Shown here: piece by piece, positions 1 to 11,716 of the stretch | Numbering within the stretch: the first letter of the stretch is position 1 | Layout of the letters: every line of letters begins with the position of its first letter | From: Jacaranda mimosifolia | Taxonomy: Eukaryota; Streptophyta; Magnoliopsida; Lamiales; Bignoniaceae | Assembly: GCA_018894105.1 (NCBI GenBank) | Contig: CM032123.1 | Span: 9,239,001-9,303,000, forward strand | DNA: 64,000 nt | Direction of reading: 5' to 3' | The notes under the pieces: generated by a model | What the model was told of the DNA's origin: nothing | Databases searched by the model: none | What the model saw: the letters and a program-made list of their open reading frames with translations, nothing else | Program-made: the position numbers and the translations under genes

Positions 1-1400
1 TATTTGTTTCGAGTCACTAACCACTTCTCAAATTAATAGCCCAAACCCATGTATAATAATTCAGTCAAACTATAAGAAATTATCATATTCCATTAATCAT
101 TAATTCTTGCAACGTTACACAAAATTTAGGATTCTGATTATATCGATTAACTTAATTAACAATAATTACGTTCTAATTACCAATCTGGGCCTACTAACTG
201 TACACAGCTTATATATTCAAACATTTTGGCTTGACATCACAAACCTTATCCTGATAGTCCATATTTACAATTCGGTTCAATTAGCTCAACTTACATCAAT
301 TATCTGTTTAATTAATGATAATTATCTCCTATTAACAATTTAAGTCCACACATCGCATATAGACAAATTTTTATGTTCAATCGTACACCTTACAATTGCA
401 TATCTCAGTCCAATAATAGATATTTCATATCAAAATTAACTTAATAATTTAACCAAATCAAATCCAGGAATTACTTCAATCGATCAACTAGAGTTTTGCC
501 CAATTGACTAAATTCGAGGCCAACCATCGCGTGATAACAGCCTGCATGCACTCAAATTGTCGTCTCGATGAAATTGGTGGTCAGTCACCAGAATGCCGCC
601 GTGCGCCACTGTGTGCTATTGCCAGAATTGGGTCCTGACACCACCAAAATGTGTGTCTCCTTGCACTGAACAAAATGCCCAAGTCAATTTCATCTTCAGC
701 CACCAGCTCGCTAGTCAATTTGAGGAAGACAGCCACAGCCTGCCGCTGGACCACCGCCCCATTTTTCTTCAATTACTTCTCCATCCTTCGTCGGTTCACT
801 CAATTGAAGGCACCACCATCTTTCTCGCGCTGAGCCCATCAAAACCCATACCTTGGTTGTCATCAATAGCCGCTAGGATGATCCACCCGCCATCTCCACC
901 GCGAGCTCCGATCAAGTTGTAAATTTTTGGTGTTTCGCCAGGCGATTTGGAGTGTCGTTGGTATAGTTGTGTTCACCGTGTCATAGGAAGCTACTGGTTC
1001 AATTAGATGGGAGTTTCCGCTGTTGCTGGAGGGAGTTCGCTAGTGAGGGTTGCAGGTGGAAATTTAAGAAAAATGAGGCTGAATTTGCTATTTATAGGCA
1101 ATTTCCAGAATTTTTGAATTGACCCTCGAAACTTTTCTCATTTTTTATTTGAATCCTTCAGTTCTCTGAGTGCCTCACATTGGCCCCAAAAATTTATTTT
1201 AGTTTGCAATTGAGCTCTAGGACAAGTTAGTGCTTTAAATTAAACCAGTTGACCATTTTTTAATTACAGATTGACCCCCAAAATTTTCAAGTTCCTTACG
1301 ATTAAGTCCTCCTTATTTATATTTTGAGCCCCAATTTTCTTTCTTTCTTTTTTTTTTTTTTAATCTTACCTTCTAAAATGCTAAATTTAGGGGTGTTACA
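1..1400 (-). mobile_element. Partial long LTR (Ty3/gypsy, chromovirus-like), cut by the window edge
   Basis: The block ends in ...GGGGTGTTACA at 1391-1400. This is the reverse complement of the TGTAACACCCC start typical of long-LTR Del/Tekay-type elements, so the LTR lies in minus orientation and its other end is outside the window. Its layout matches the solo LTRs at 5691-8618 and 23380-26494: an AT-rich arm, then a GC-richer patch (about 530-1060), then a T-rich run of lines rich in 'ttgacccc' and 'aaattttc', then the terminus. The 109-aa plus-strand ORF at 593-922 lies in the GC-richer patch and looks incidental. No internal coding region follows, so this could be another solo LTR. Confidence 0.7.
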
Positions 1401-2280
1401 TAAATCTATAACAAATCATAATTAAATCAATAAAAACCAACTGGAGAGTGGAAGCAACCATAGATCACAACACAATATACAATGCACCACATGTTTTTGT
1501 TTGAAGCAAGAAAAAAGCTCCATGGACCAAATAAAAGTGGTTGATAAAAGTTTTGGCAGGCAATGGACTTTCCTTGAAAAGAAATCTTATGCGTCGAACT
1601 TTTGTACATATATCTCCCTGCATTATGAGGCAAAATATGTTATACCATAATAAATAAAATTAAAAAAATAAAAATTGATGATCTTCCTAAAAAATCAATA
1701 GAATCAACCCAATCTTTATCAATCAAATCTCTATCAACAAAATATCTATTAATCAAATAATATATATTCATATAAAATATTTATACATATATATATATAA
1801 TATCGATACATATAGATAGATCTCCAAACTCTAGAGTCATATTTAAGTATGTAATAAATTTTCAAATTACAGCAACATCCAAAAATTAATCAGAAAATTT
1901 TATATTTCTCGCCCAAATAGACCTTCTATTTTCTAATTTTAAGATGATCTCCAAGCTCATAGAATTCTCAATTTTTTTTAAATTTCATACACTTTAGCAA
2001 ATAAACCCACATAATATTTTCAATCAAAAAGAAAAAAAAAAGAAAAAAACTCCACCAATCATAAAATAAATGAGAGATAAGTACACTTTTTTTTTTTTGA
2101 TGAAATGCCAAAAAATAAAAATAAATAAGCTTTTCAATATTGATGTAATCTACCCAAATATCATGCAACATAACAAAATTATTTGCCTTCGATTCTTTAC
2201 ATAAATTTATACAACTCGGCAATACAAAAAAAAAAAAAAAAAAAAAAAATGGTTCTTAGCAAACAATTTAAACATAATAG
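1401..2280. other. AT-rich repeat-derived DNA, partly shared with 4440-4667
   Basis: No gene is visible. The stretch from about 1640 to 1930 resembles 4450-4660: both carry runs of 'atcaatcaaatc', a 'tatatatat' tract, 'gatacatat', 'taagtatgtaat' and 'tcgcccaaat' in the same order. They are therefore two diverged copies of one repeat; the second is interrupted at 4668 by a CACTA element. Long A runs occur at 2030-2047 and 2226-2250. Confidence 0.45.
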
Positions 2281-2289
2281 GCTAAAAAT

Positions 2290-2560
2290 CTGATGTGACC
2301 TTAAGCTTAAATTTAAGAGAGCAATTGCTCCGATATGTCTTTGTGCTGCAAGCAAAATAATTTGTAAAGTATTATATATTTCTTTCATAGCAAATAAAGT
2401 GATAAATTAAATGACAAGAAGAAACCAATAAATATGAGAAACAAACTAATGCACTAAAGAATTTTAGCCTAGCATTACCTTCACAAATACTAATTATGTG
2501 CCTCAAATGTTTATCATCCTTGACGATCTCTTCAATTAACTTATCCACCACGGTTCCTCT
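2290..2560 (-). pseudogene. Gene fragment with two exon-like blocks, armadillo-repeat-like
   Basis: On the minus strand, 2560-2479 reads as an open block preceded by an acceptor (TATAG) and followed by a donor (G|GTAATG). A second open block starts at 2345 after the acceptor TTGCTTGCAG. Joining them keeps the phase: the single G left by block one plus CA of block two makes an Ala codon, giving ...HIISICEAQRHIGAIAL... The second part, with QRHIGAIALLNLSL, resembles an armadillo-repeat helix. Upstream and downstream exons are absent, and the second block runs into poly(T)/A-rich sequence. It is best read as a captured or decayed piece of a host gene with its intron. The armadillo assignment is tentative. 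Confidence 0.35.
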
Positions 2561-3157
2561 CTATAGACAAGAAACATTTGAAGAGACAGATCTAGATAAA
2601 CATATTCAATATCCAACAAAAGAAAAATAGAAGAACACCTTAAAAGATCATAGCTCTATGATTGAAACTACTTGAAAGGGGAGTTACGATTAATGGGGAG
2701 TTAGGAAATGAGTGGAGGAGTTATTGATGATGGGGAGATAAAGAATAAGTGGGAAGTTATTTATTTTTAAAAAATATATATAAACACATATAGGGTTATT
2801 TTAGAAAAATCATATTTTGGTGTAGCAGTACTGTAAATAACCATCACTTTGTGAGTATAAGGGGTCTTTCTTTTTTAAACAATATAGATATAGATAAACT
2901 AATAGAGAATCAATTTTAGACATCTTTTATTTGGTTGGTGAACATAAATTTTTTGCCGCTTTATATTGGGTTGTATGAATTGTTTTACTTTTTGGGCAAA
3001 ATAACTAATTTTTATGTATCAGTAGTTCCATTAATAAAATTGGATTGATAACTTATTGCATTTCCTTTCATTTATGTAACATTTTAATTGCAGCATAATG
3101 ACTAAAAAATTTATTATTATGTAATTTATCAGTTAAATTTTTTTTTTTTTATATAGA
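2561..3157. other. Intergenic or TE-derived; end motif shared with 14480-14572
   Basis: No ORF is recognisable. The sequence around 2795-2890 (AAATCATATTTTGGTGTAGCAGT, ACTTTGTGAGTATAAGG, TCTTTCTTTTTTAAACAATATAGATA in pieces) is closely related to 14495-14575. Two copies of the same element end therefore seem to exist. No terminal inverted repeat is evident; a Helitron or retroposon end are both possible. Confidence 0.3.
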
Positions 3158-3892
3158 ATGAAAATTTCTCAAAATAAAAATATGTTTTATTTGAATGGTA
3201 CTTATACGTGTAGAGATTGTGTGCGACGGCCACTGGTTATTTCAAATGACATACTAATATGCCACGAAATATTGTATGTAGTGGCAAGTGAGAACGCTAC
3301 AAAAGTTCCTTTAAATGATAAGGTAACATGCCATAAAAATACAATAAATGGCATGTTGAAATGTCACAAAGATACTTTTAAGTGACATGCTAACGTACCA
3401 CAGAAAATGCATATAGTAATGTTAAAATGCCACAAAAAATTATTTTATATGACATACTAACATGCCATGAAAACTAATTAAATAACATGCTAAATTAAAT
3501 GACAAAAAAAATTCTTTTGAGTGACATCATAATCAAGAAAGCCGAGGATGAGGCCATTGATTCGATTGATTCTTTGGGTCAAGTCTTGGACTTTAGGCCG
3601 GAAGTATGCCATATAGTTAGTAGAAGGTCTAGATCTTTCTTTCTTGAAGATACTGAAAAGATGAGGCAAATTGCCAAGCCTTTAGCACCCATACACGAGA
3701 CTCCAACATATTCTAATTACTCTCTATATAAGACTTGAACTTGCAACCTTTTACTTGGAAAGATATGAGTTTACTGTTAAGCTATCCACCAAATGTTTAT
3801 TATATATATTAAAAAATATTATTACATTTTTATACTTTAAAAATATATTTTCTAAATTATTTAAATATATGCTTGAAATTATCATATTAAAC
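3158..3892 (-). mobile_element. CACTA-family fragment (copy F), R2 half, inverted
   Basis: This stretch is the reverse complement of the right half of the family seen at 11570-12180. It has repeated 'catgcca/gtgaca' motifs about every 50 bases (3240-3500), then the tRNA-like relic (about 3722-3790) and the AT-rich middle ending near 3892, where homology stops abruptly at 'catattaaa|ctagcgat'. It lacks the R1 repeat field and a clear terminus, so it is a truncated, inverted copy. A foreign ~150-bp block sits inside it at about 3533-3685. Confidence 0.6.
3533..3685 (+). other. Foreign GC-richer insert inside CACTA copy F
   Basis: Compared with copies A and B, copy F has about 150 extra bases between the tRNA-like relic and the R2 repeats. 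The insert is less AT-rich than its surroundings and is open on the plus strand within a 79-aa ORF (3499-3738; includes DSLGQVLDFRPEVCHIV and FFLEDTEKMRQIAKP). I do not recognise the protein. It may be a captured host exon or a small independent insertion; no flanking duplication is obvious. Confidence 0.35.
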
Positions 3893-4667
3893 TAGCGATC
3901 CTTGCACGCGGTCATCGCACGCATAAATAATTTTTAAGTGCAACATATTTTTGTGTAAATTTTTCATTTACTATAATAAAAATTACTTGATATATTGCAT
4001 TGTGATGACAAAAAAATAATGAAGTTCATATATATATTTCCATGACCTGCATCTTCCCATATAATTATGAAAATTATTAAATTATTATAATTAAATTATT
4101 GTTATTATTATTAAGCCAATAGATTAATAATCATTATTGAATATTAAATTAAATAAATTAGTTAAATTTATTAAATTTAAAAACAAAATCAAATTAAGTT
4201 TTGAATTTGGAACTAAATAAGAAATTATATAAATTAAGTTTTTATTTTTAATTTACTCATTTATTGTCAGAAATATATATACAAAACTTTGAAGAAAATT
4301 GGGCTGTAGAATTGTTGGTCAAATGTCTAATTATGTTCAAAATAAGATTTGGAGATAATAATAACTGTTATTTAATTGTAAGTAGGTTTAATCGCAAAAT
4401 GAATGAATTTTTGCATATATGGAGAAGATGTAACTTTAATTTTATAGTTTTGTAAGTAGGGTCACAGTGAATTAGATTTACCTATATAAAATCACAATTA
4501 AGTAAATAGAAATTAATCAAATTTTTATCAACCAAATCCTTTGTGTGTATATATATAAGTCTATATAGTATAGATACATATTGATAGAGTGACACCTAAA
4601 TATGTAATATCTTTCGAAATTACAACAAAAATAATCTTCTCCTTGTCGCCCAAATGGAGCATTTAAT
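3893..4667. other. AT-rich intergenic or repeat DNA
   Basis: No gene is visible. It begins with a locally GC-rich tag (CTAGCGATCCTTGCACGCGG, 3892-3911), reminiscent of some plant Helitron starts, but no hairpin and CTRR end can be paired with it. The 63-aa ORF at 4264-4455 has no recognisable motif. From about 4450 the sequence is a diverged copy of 1640-1930. Confidence 0.35.
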
Positions 4668-4982
4668 CACTACAAGAAAAGTTACATTTAGTGACACTAA
4701 TTTAGTGACATTTTGTGATATAATGATGCTAGAAAGTAATATAATGATAAGTGTAAGGGAATGCCACTATAATTTAATATTTTGTGGCATCTGATTACCG
4801 AATGACAAATAAAATATTGATATTTGATTGAAAATGCTGATATAAATGTATTTCAAAGACACTTAATTACTGCCACTAATTTTTCTTAGAAAAATGCCGC
4901 GAATATATAGTTATGGTATCATAAAAAAATGTCATCAAGCATTTAGTAGCACTAACTAAATGGCATTTTATGGTGTAATAAC

Positions 4983-7900
4983 TAAGAGTGTAAATGGATA
5001 TTAAACATATTGGACACAATGTTTCTGTATTTGTATCCTATTAATTTTTTAAATATTCAACTACGGGTATGGATTCGATGGATATTTAAGCATGATATTC
5101 GAATTCGTATCCATCTGATATTGGTCGAATTTGGATATATCCGTATTCGATTATAATTATTTAGATGCATCCATATTTGATCAAATTTACCTATATTCAA
5201 TTTTTTTTTTATATTCATATTCGATGATAATTATTTAGATATTTATTTACAAATATCCAAATATCTAAATCTATTAACTTATAACAAACACATATTTAAG
5301 TTTTAATTAATAGAAGAAACTATACAATTTCATTAAAAAAAAAAAATCAAACAAATAGCATAATTTCTAATAATAATTGACTTTATAATTAATTATTAGC
5401 ACTAATTAATATTAATAATGACATTTAAATAAATTAATTATAAAGTCAACAAACAATAATTATGTTGATTAACTTCATTATTCAATTTTTTTTTTGTATA
5501 TTACAAATTTTTTTTAATTTATTCTTTTTTCTTCTCAATCCTTCAATTATAATTTATATATATAGATGCGTGGATTATGAGATTTTTATTGAAAAATATA
5601 AATAACATATTATTTAATAAATATATATATTCGAAGCAGATATTAAATGAATCACATACGCATTTATCATATCCGTATCTATTTATAATCTGTGGCACCC
5701 CACTCAGGATAACCCCTAAGCTGAGATGTTACCAATTCGGCCTTAAATCATGCATACAACATAATCGATAGGCTCATAAAATTGCATCAAGACACATATC
5801 TCAACCGCAAACTTCAAACTTGAAGCAAGACTATCATAGTACCATATTACATGCCAAATATTCCAACAGCAATCAACATTCTCCAATTTAAGCCACGATT
5901 AGGTAAAAGCCCAAAGCATCAACTCATGAAACACAACATACACATGCCATAGATCTTAGATTCAAACTTGACATATATGTACATATATTCACCAACAATA
6001 TTACAAAACAATTCCATCACCAAATCATGAGCCCTCATTCCACTTTCATACATGTCTAGGAAGGAAATGAAAGAATAGCAATAGGGTCAGTTCTAAGGAC
6101 CTAGTAAGGGATAATTCAATAAACAGTCAGTAGGGATCTGTCGAAGAAATAATATACAGATTATTGACTAACAAGACATTTCAATCAGAACATGAATATA
6201 TTAGGACATAAACATTATCAGATTCAACAAATGGAAACCTCGCCATCTTTATTGCTTCATGAACAGAGTACTACAAAATCAAATGGAAACCTCGCCATCC
6301 TTATTGCTCCATGAACAGATACGCACAACATATTGTCCCAAGCATTCCGCTTGGTAGACCACTAGTGGGTACTACTTCAGGAGACTTCACCATCGACTCA
6401 TTTCGCCTTATCATCTTTTCGAGCTAGTTCGGGAGACTTTACCGTCGGCTCATCTGGCCTGATCATCATTTCTGTCTAGTTTGGGTCCATAACTTACTAG
6501 TTTCGGTCCATAACTTTCTTTATCGCTCCATCATTCTTAACATATCAGCACGTCCTAAGCATAACAGCTGGGATCTACATAACAGCACGTCCCAAGCATA
6601 ACAACTGGGATCAACATAACACATAATTTATTCCTATATGATAGAACAAAAGATATACAAATGCCAGTAAGGCCAAACAGATGATATATAGAACTACAGA
6701 ACAATTTAGATATGCCAACCAGGCTAAACAATGATATACCGAACGATTCAAGTATGTCGGCAAGGCTAAACAGACAGTATACAGAGCGATTCAGATATGC
6801 CGACAAGGCCAAACAAACTTATACAAAGCAAAATTAGATAAAAAAGCTAATCATAAGTAGGTCGATAAGACCATATATCAACGAAATAACAGGAAGCCGA
6901 CAAGGCTGTGAATTACACAGAACGATAACAGATAATAGAATGATAATAGGTAGGACAAAATCAGGGTTTTGGACGCCATAATGGACATGATCAAGTATGA
7001 CATGTAAAGTCAAGAAAATTCAAATAATCAAGGAAAAACCCACACAGGGCATATGGACCAATTAACAGATAATTTATCAAAGGATTCAGATGATTCCAAG
7101 AATTCAAACAGTCGCGAGATTTGAACCATCAAGGCAATAAATTCTCATAAACAAAGCAAACTTAACCATTACAGAGTATACAAGACAAATGCCAAATCGG
7201 TAGACCCTCACCTCAATGCCACAGAAATGCTATCCCGAGCTCCTGATCTGTGGGATCCTGCTCCTCGTCACCTAACTAAAAAAATGAGCTTATTGTCAGA
7301 ACACTCGTTTTGACTCTATCACCATAATTCAGAGGATAGCATTCTATCATTGGTCGTTATACCATTAATAATATATTTTAGGGTTTAGTTTCGATATCAC
7401 TGAGAGGTAACATACTAATTGCTGATAATACTGAAATATTTACGAAGATCATATATGCTCCAATAAAGGAATAAAATCGAATCCTTAAATTATATAATTA
7501 ACCTTGCAACGTTACACAAAGTCGATTATATCAGTCTACCAATTATTAATAATGCTTAACTATACAAAATTAGGTTTTATCATATAATTAACTTATTTAG
7601 CCAAAGTTATCATATAATAATATAAATCTGGGTTCACAAGGCTTTTATATATGTCCATGCATGTGATCCATTTCTTAATCCCATGTCTTATCCATTTGCA
7701 TTACAAAATACATGAATTAACTAGAATAAAACAATATAAGGTATTTAACCCCAATTCCAACTATTTACCCAATATCTTCTTATCAAAACCCCAAAATCAC
7801 AAACCGATATCGCACATACAATTACCGCAACGAGACGAAGAATTCTCAGAGTTGCCGCGCGACACTGCCACCGGAGTTGATGCGTATTAACACCACAAAC

Positions 7901-8741
7901 TTAATGCCCCAATCAATTTTGAACTTTGCCGTCGATTCACCGTTCAATTCATCGAAAAAGCCAACTAGGTCTCTCTTCCGCCACCGCGCTCAATTCTCCT
8001 CCAACATTGGCCCGTTCGCGAAATTGAAAGCACTGGGATGCTCTTTGAGCTAAACCCATCTCATTCCACTATTCCAACCTAAGCTTCCGTCGCCGGCATC
8101 GCTACTCCCTCTACCTCCGCTGTGGCTCGTGTTTTCTTCTCAAATTTTGGCTAGCTCTTCGATTGAATCAAGAAGATTTTGGTACCAATGGCGTGGAGCT
8201 GAGAGGAAGAGAATGGTGGGTTAACCTTCGAAGTTCGTCGATCGTTGGTTGTTGGTGAAGAATTGCTAGAGAGGGAGTCGGGGCTGCATGTGAGAAATTG
8301 GAAGAATTTAGGGGGGGGAATTGCTTTTAAAAGCCTATTTTCTGGAATTACAGATTGGCCCCCAATACTTTAGCCTAGTTTTCAATTAGAGCCCCAGAAA
8401 TTTCATTCAACTTCTAATTCAACCCTTAACTTACTAGTGTCTCAAATTGGCCCATTTGACCTAAAAGGATCCCACCTTGACACCCAAAAGTTTCAAGGTT
8501 CTTGCAATTGAGTTTTTCCTATTTACATTATGACCCCTAAACTTTAAAAATAATAATAAAATATAAAAAAAATGTTAAATAAGATTCCACCAATTGTATG
8601 ATTTCTAGGGGTATTATATAATCGAATATCTATTAATCGAATACGGATAATATCCACTTTAAATGGATGCAAATAAATTTTGTATAAATGGATATGAATG
8701 TGAATGGTAAACGAATTTTTGAATATCTATTTACAGCCCTA
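4983..8741. mobile_element. hAT-type non-autonomous element, split by a solo LTR
   Basis: The left end reads TAAGAGTGTAAATGGATATT and the right end, reverse complemented, TAGGGCTGTAAATAGATATT, a 20-bp imperfect inverted repeat of the TAGGG(C/T)TGTAAA type. It is flanked by 8-bp direct repeats GTAATAAC (4975-4982) and ATAATAAC (8742-8749), as expected for hAT insertion. Across the element the CACTA R1 unit reads through: '...ggtgtaataac' continues as '...gcacaaaagtaatg'. Without the inner solo LTR the element is about 0.83 kb and carries subterminal 'tggata/tatcca' motifs. No transposase is present. Confidence 0.75.
5691..8618 (-). mobile_element. Solo LTR of a long-LTR Ty3/gypsy element, TSD TAATC
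   Basis: It begins TGTGGCACCCC (5691) and ends GGGGTATTATA (8618). In reverse complement this is the TGTAACACCCC...GGGGTGCCACA format of Del/Tekay-type LTRs, with the start mutated. A perfect 5-bp duplication, TAATC, lies at 5686-5690 and 8619-8623. At 2.9 kb it is a full-length LTR with no internal region, so it is a solo LTR left by LTR-LTR recombination. Internal tandem duplications include two copies of an 'atggaaacctcgccatc' block (6230-6320), two 'gggagacttnaccgtcg' blocks (6380-6470) and 'tatgccnacaaggc' repeats (6660-6820). Confidence 0.85.
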
Positions 8742-9835
8742 ATAATAACGCACAAAAGTAATGTAGTGATAGTCGACACAAATGTCACTAATTGGTCATT
8801 AGATGACATATAAAATAATGGCATTTGTAATCAAATGTCAACAAAAGTATAATTGGAAGGCATTTAATTAGTGTCAGTAATTTTTCTTCAAAAATGCCAC
8901 TCATATTTACTTGTGCTGTCATTTAGGAAAAATATCACAAAATATTAAGTGGCACTAATTTAATGACATTCTACAATATAATAATACACAAGAATGATAT
9001 GGTGATAATTGTAGAAAAAAGTCACTATAATACAATATTTAGTAGCAGTTGATTAATAAATAACAAATACAAATAGTGACATTTGATTGAATATGCCAAC
9101 GTAAATGTATTTGCAAGGGATTTAAGTAGTCCCACTAATTTTTTTAGAAAAATGTCTTTCATATATTTTTTTTTTGAAATAAGAAAAATTTCTTTCATAT
9201 TTATTTATAGTGTCATTTATAAAAAAATGCCACAAATTATTTAGTGGCACTAATTTAACACCAGTTTACAGTATGGTACACATTAAAATAATTAGTGATG
9301 GTGATAAAAAAAAATACCACTATAATATCATACTTAATGACAATTGTTGAATAAATGTTATAAAAATGTCATTTCTTAAAAATACTAACATAATTATATG
9401 TTAAAGACATTTAACTAGTATCACTTCTTATTTCTTTTTCGTTTTTGAAAAACAAATATCTCTTATAATTTAGTTATGGCGTGACGTGAAATAAATATTA
9501 CAAAAGTAGATAAAGTATATGTATATTAATAATTTTAAAATTTATAAATTTATATCTTATCATAATGTATTGATTAAATTAGCACTAAAAGAAAATTGGC
9601 ATTTAGTGGCACTAATTTGATGACATTTTACAATATAATGACACAAAAAAGTATTATGGTGATAGTTGTAAAAGAATACCACTATAATTTAATATTTGGT
9701 GGCATTTGATTATTAAATGACAGACAAAATAGTGACATTTGATTGAAAATGCAAAAATTAATGTATTTCAAAGACATTTAATTAGTATTACTAATTTTTT
9801 TAGAAAATTGTGACTATATATAGTTATCGTGTCGT

Positions 9836-10694
9836 TTGAAGAAAACTGTCATAAGGTATTCAATGACACTAAATCAGTAACATTTATAGTGTAATTACAC
9901 ACAAAAGTAATATAGTGATAGTAAAAAAAAATATCACTATAATAAAATATTTGGTGGCATTTGATTATTAGATAACATATAAAATAGTGATATTTGATTA
10001 AAAATGCAAACAAAAATATAAATTGAAAGCATTTAACTAGTGCTACTAATTTTTTTTAAAAAGTGTCACTCATATTTATTTATGGTGTCACTTAGAAAAC
10101 TACCACAAAATATTTAGTGGCACTAACTTAATGACATTAGGTAGCGTAATGACACACAAAAGTAATATGTTGATAATTGTTGAAAATGTCACTATAATAC
10201 AATATATTAGTGACGTTTGATTAATAAGTGACAAAAAAATTAGTGGCAAATATTTTTAAGTTAAGTTGGCATTTTCAATCAAACATCATTATTTTTTGTC
10301 ACTTATTAATCAAACGTCACTAATATATTGTATTATAGTGACATTTTCAACAATTATCACCATATTACTTTTGTGTGTCATTACGCTACCTAATGTCATT
10401 AAGTTAGTGCCACTAAATATTTTGTGGTAGTTTTCTAAGTGACACCACAAATAAATATGAGTGACACTTTTTAAGAAAAATTAGTAGCACTAGTTAAATG
10501 CTTTCAATTTATATTTTTGTTGGAATTTTTAATCAAATATCACTATTTTATATGTTATCTAATAATCAAATTCCACCAAATATTTTATTATAGTGATATT
10601 TTTTTTTACTATCACTATATTACTTTTGTGTGTAATTACACTATAAATGTTACTGATTTAGTGTCACTGAATACCTTATGACATTTTTCTTCAA
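9836..10694. repeat. Large near-perfect inverted repeat (two ~400-bp arms)
   Basis: The arm at about 9836-10234 is repeated in inverted orientation at about 10290-10694, with only a few differences per 200 bases by eye. The spacer of about 55 bp contains 'attagtggcaaatattttt'. The arms are R1 units of copy A. The similarity is far higher than between ordinary R1 units in the window, so the inversion-duplication is recent. A transcript through it could fold into a ~400-bp hairpin. Confidence 0.8.
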
Positions 10695-10940
10695 AAATAT
10701 AAATTGAAAGCATTTAACTAGTGCTACTAATTTTTCTTAAAAAGTGTCACTCATATTTATTTATGGTGTCACTTAGAAAACTACCACAAAATATTTAGTG
10801 GCACTAACTTAATGACATTAGGTAGCGTAATGACACACAAAAGTAATATGGTGATAATTGTTGAAAATGTCACTATAATACAATATATTAGTGACGTTTG
10901 ATTAATAAGTGACAAAAAATAATGACGTTTGATTGAAAAT
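10695..10940 (+). repeat. Third, directly repeated copy of the R1 arm
   Basis: From 'aaaatataaattgaaagc' at 10695 the sequence repeats 10016-10235 in direct orientation almost without change, including the distinctive 'ttaggtagcgtaatgacacac'. With the inverted copy at 10290-10694 this gives a direct-inverted-direct triplication. The junction at 10694/10695 is abrupt ('cttcaa|aaatataaattg'). Confidence 0.75.
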
Positions 10941-11647
10941 GCCAAATTAAAAATATTTGCAAGGCATTTAAGTAGTGCCACTAATTTTTTCTTAAAAAAT
11001 ACCACTCATATTTATTTATGGTGTCATTTGTAAAAAGTACCATAAGTTATTTAGTGGCACTAATTTGGTGTCGTTTTACAGTATAGTGGCACATTATAAC
11101 ATAGTGAAAGTAATAAAAAATGTCACTATAATATAATATTTAGTGATAATTGATTAATAAATATTATAAAAATATAATTTTTTGAAATTATTAACATAAC
11201 TATATGTCTATATGTTAAAAGCATTTAATTAGCATCACTACTTTTTTCTTAAAAAAAAAAAAATCACTCATAATTTAGATGTGGTGTGACATGAAATAAA
11301 TATTGCAAAAATAGATAAAGTATATATAGTTATTAATAACTATAAAAGCTATAAGTTTATATCTTATCATAATGTATTGATTAAATTAACTACTTAATAT
11401 AATTTTAATGTATCAACTAAATTAACTATATTTTTCAAGAAGTATAAAAAAATTATGTTTTTGCCCATTTTTTCTCCTCGCCTATACATTATTCTTTTGA
11501 ATATTTTCTCTCTAAATTTAATGTCTCACACTTTTTCAAATATATTATTGAATAAAAAAACTTTCGAACATATATTTAAATAATTGATAAAATATGCTTT
11601 TAAAGTATAAAATATAATAATATTTTTGAAACTTTATAATGAACATT

Positions 11648-11716
11648 TGGAAGGTGACTTGACAGTAAACTCATATCTTTTCAAGTAAGATGTTGCATGT
11701 TCGAGTCTTTTACAAA
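11648..11716 (+). repeat. tRNA-like relic in CACTA copy A (also in B, D, E and F)
   Basis: The block has an A-box-like GGTGACTTGACAGTAAACTC and, about 35 bases later, a B-box-like TGCATGTTCGAGTCTT. Related blocks occur at about 12550-12626, 18950-19012 and 23040-23095, and inverted at 3722-3790 (with GTTCAAGTCTT). In D the first box reads GATAGCTTGGTAGTAAAACTC. It looks like a decayed tRNA or SINE head built into the family. It does not fold as an intact tRNA: acceptor-stem pairing is not evident. Confidence 0.45.

Noticed and set aside
593..922. 109-aa plus-strand ORF with Pro/Ser-rich composition
   Set aside because: It lies in the GC-richer patch of an LTR; equivalent patches at 7.8-8.3 kb and 25.6-26.2 kb give different unrelated ORFs, so it is incidental.
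3240..3500. Regularly spaced short repeats resembling a CRISPR array
   Set aside because: Repeat units are degenerate, occur in both orientations and recur in all R2 fields of a CACTA family; the DNA is plant nuclear.
3892..3960. Helitron 5' end (CTAGCGATCCTTGCACGCGG)
   Set aside because: Composition is suggestive, but no TC start, A|T insertion context or 3' hairpin with CTRR could be paired.
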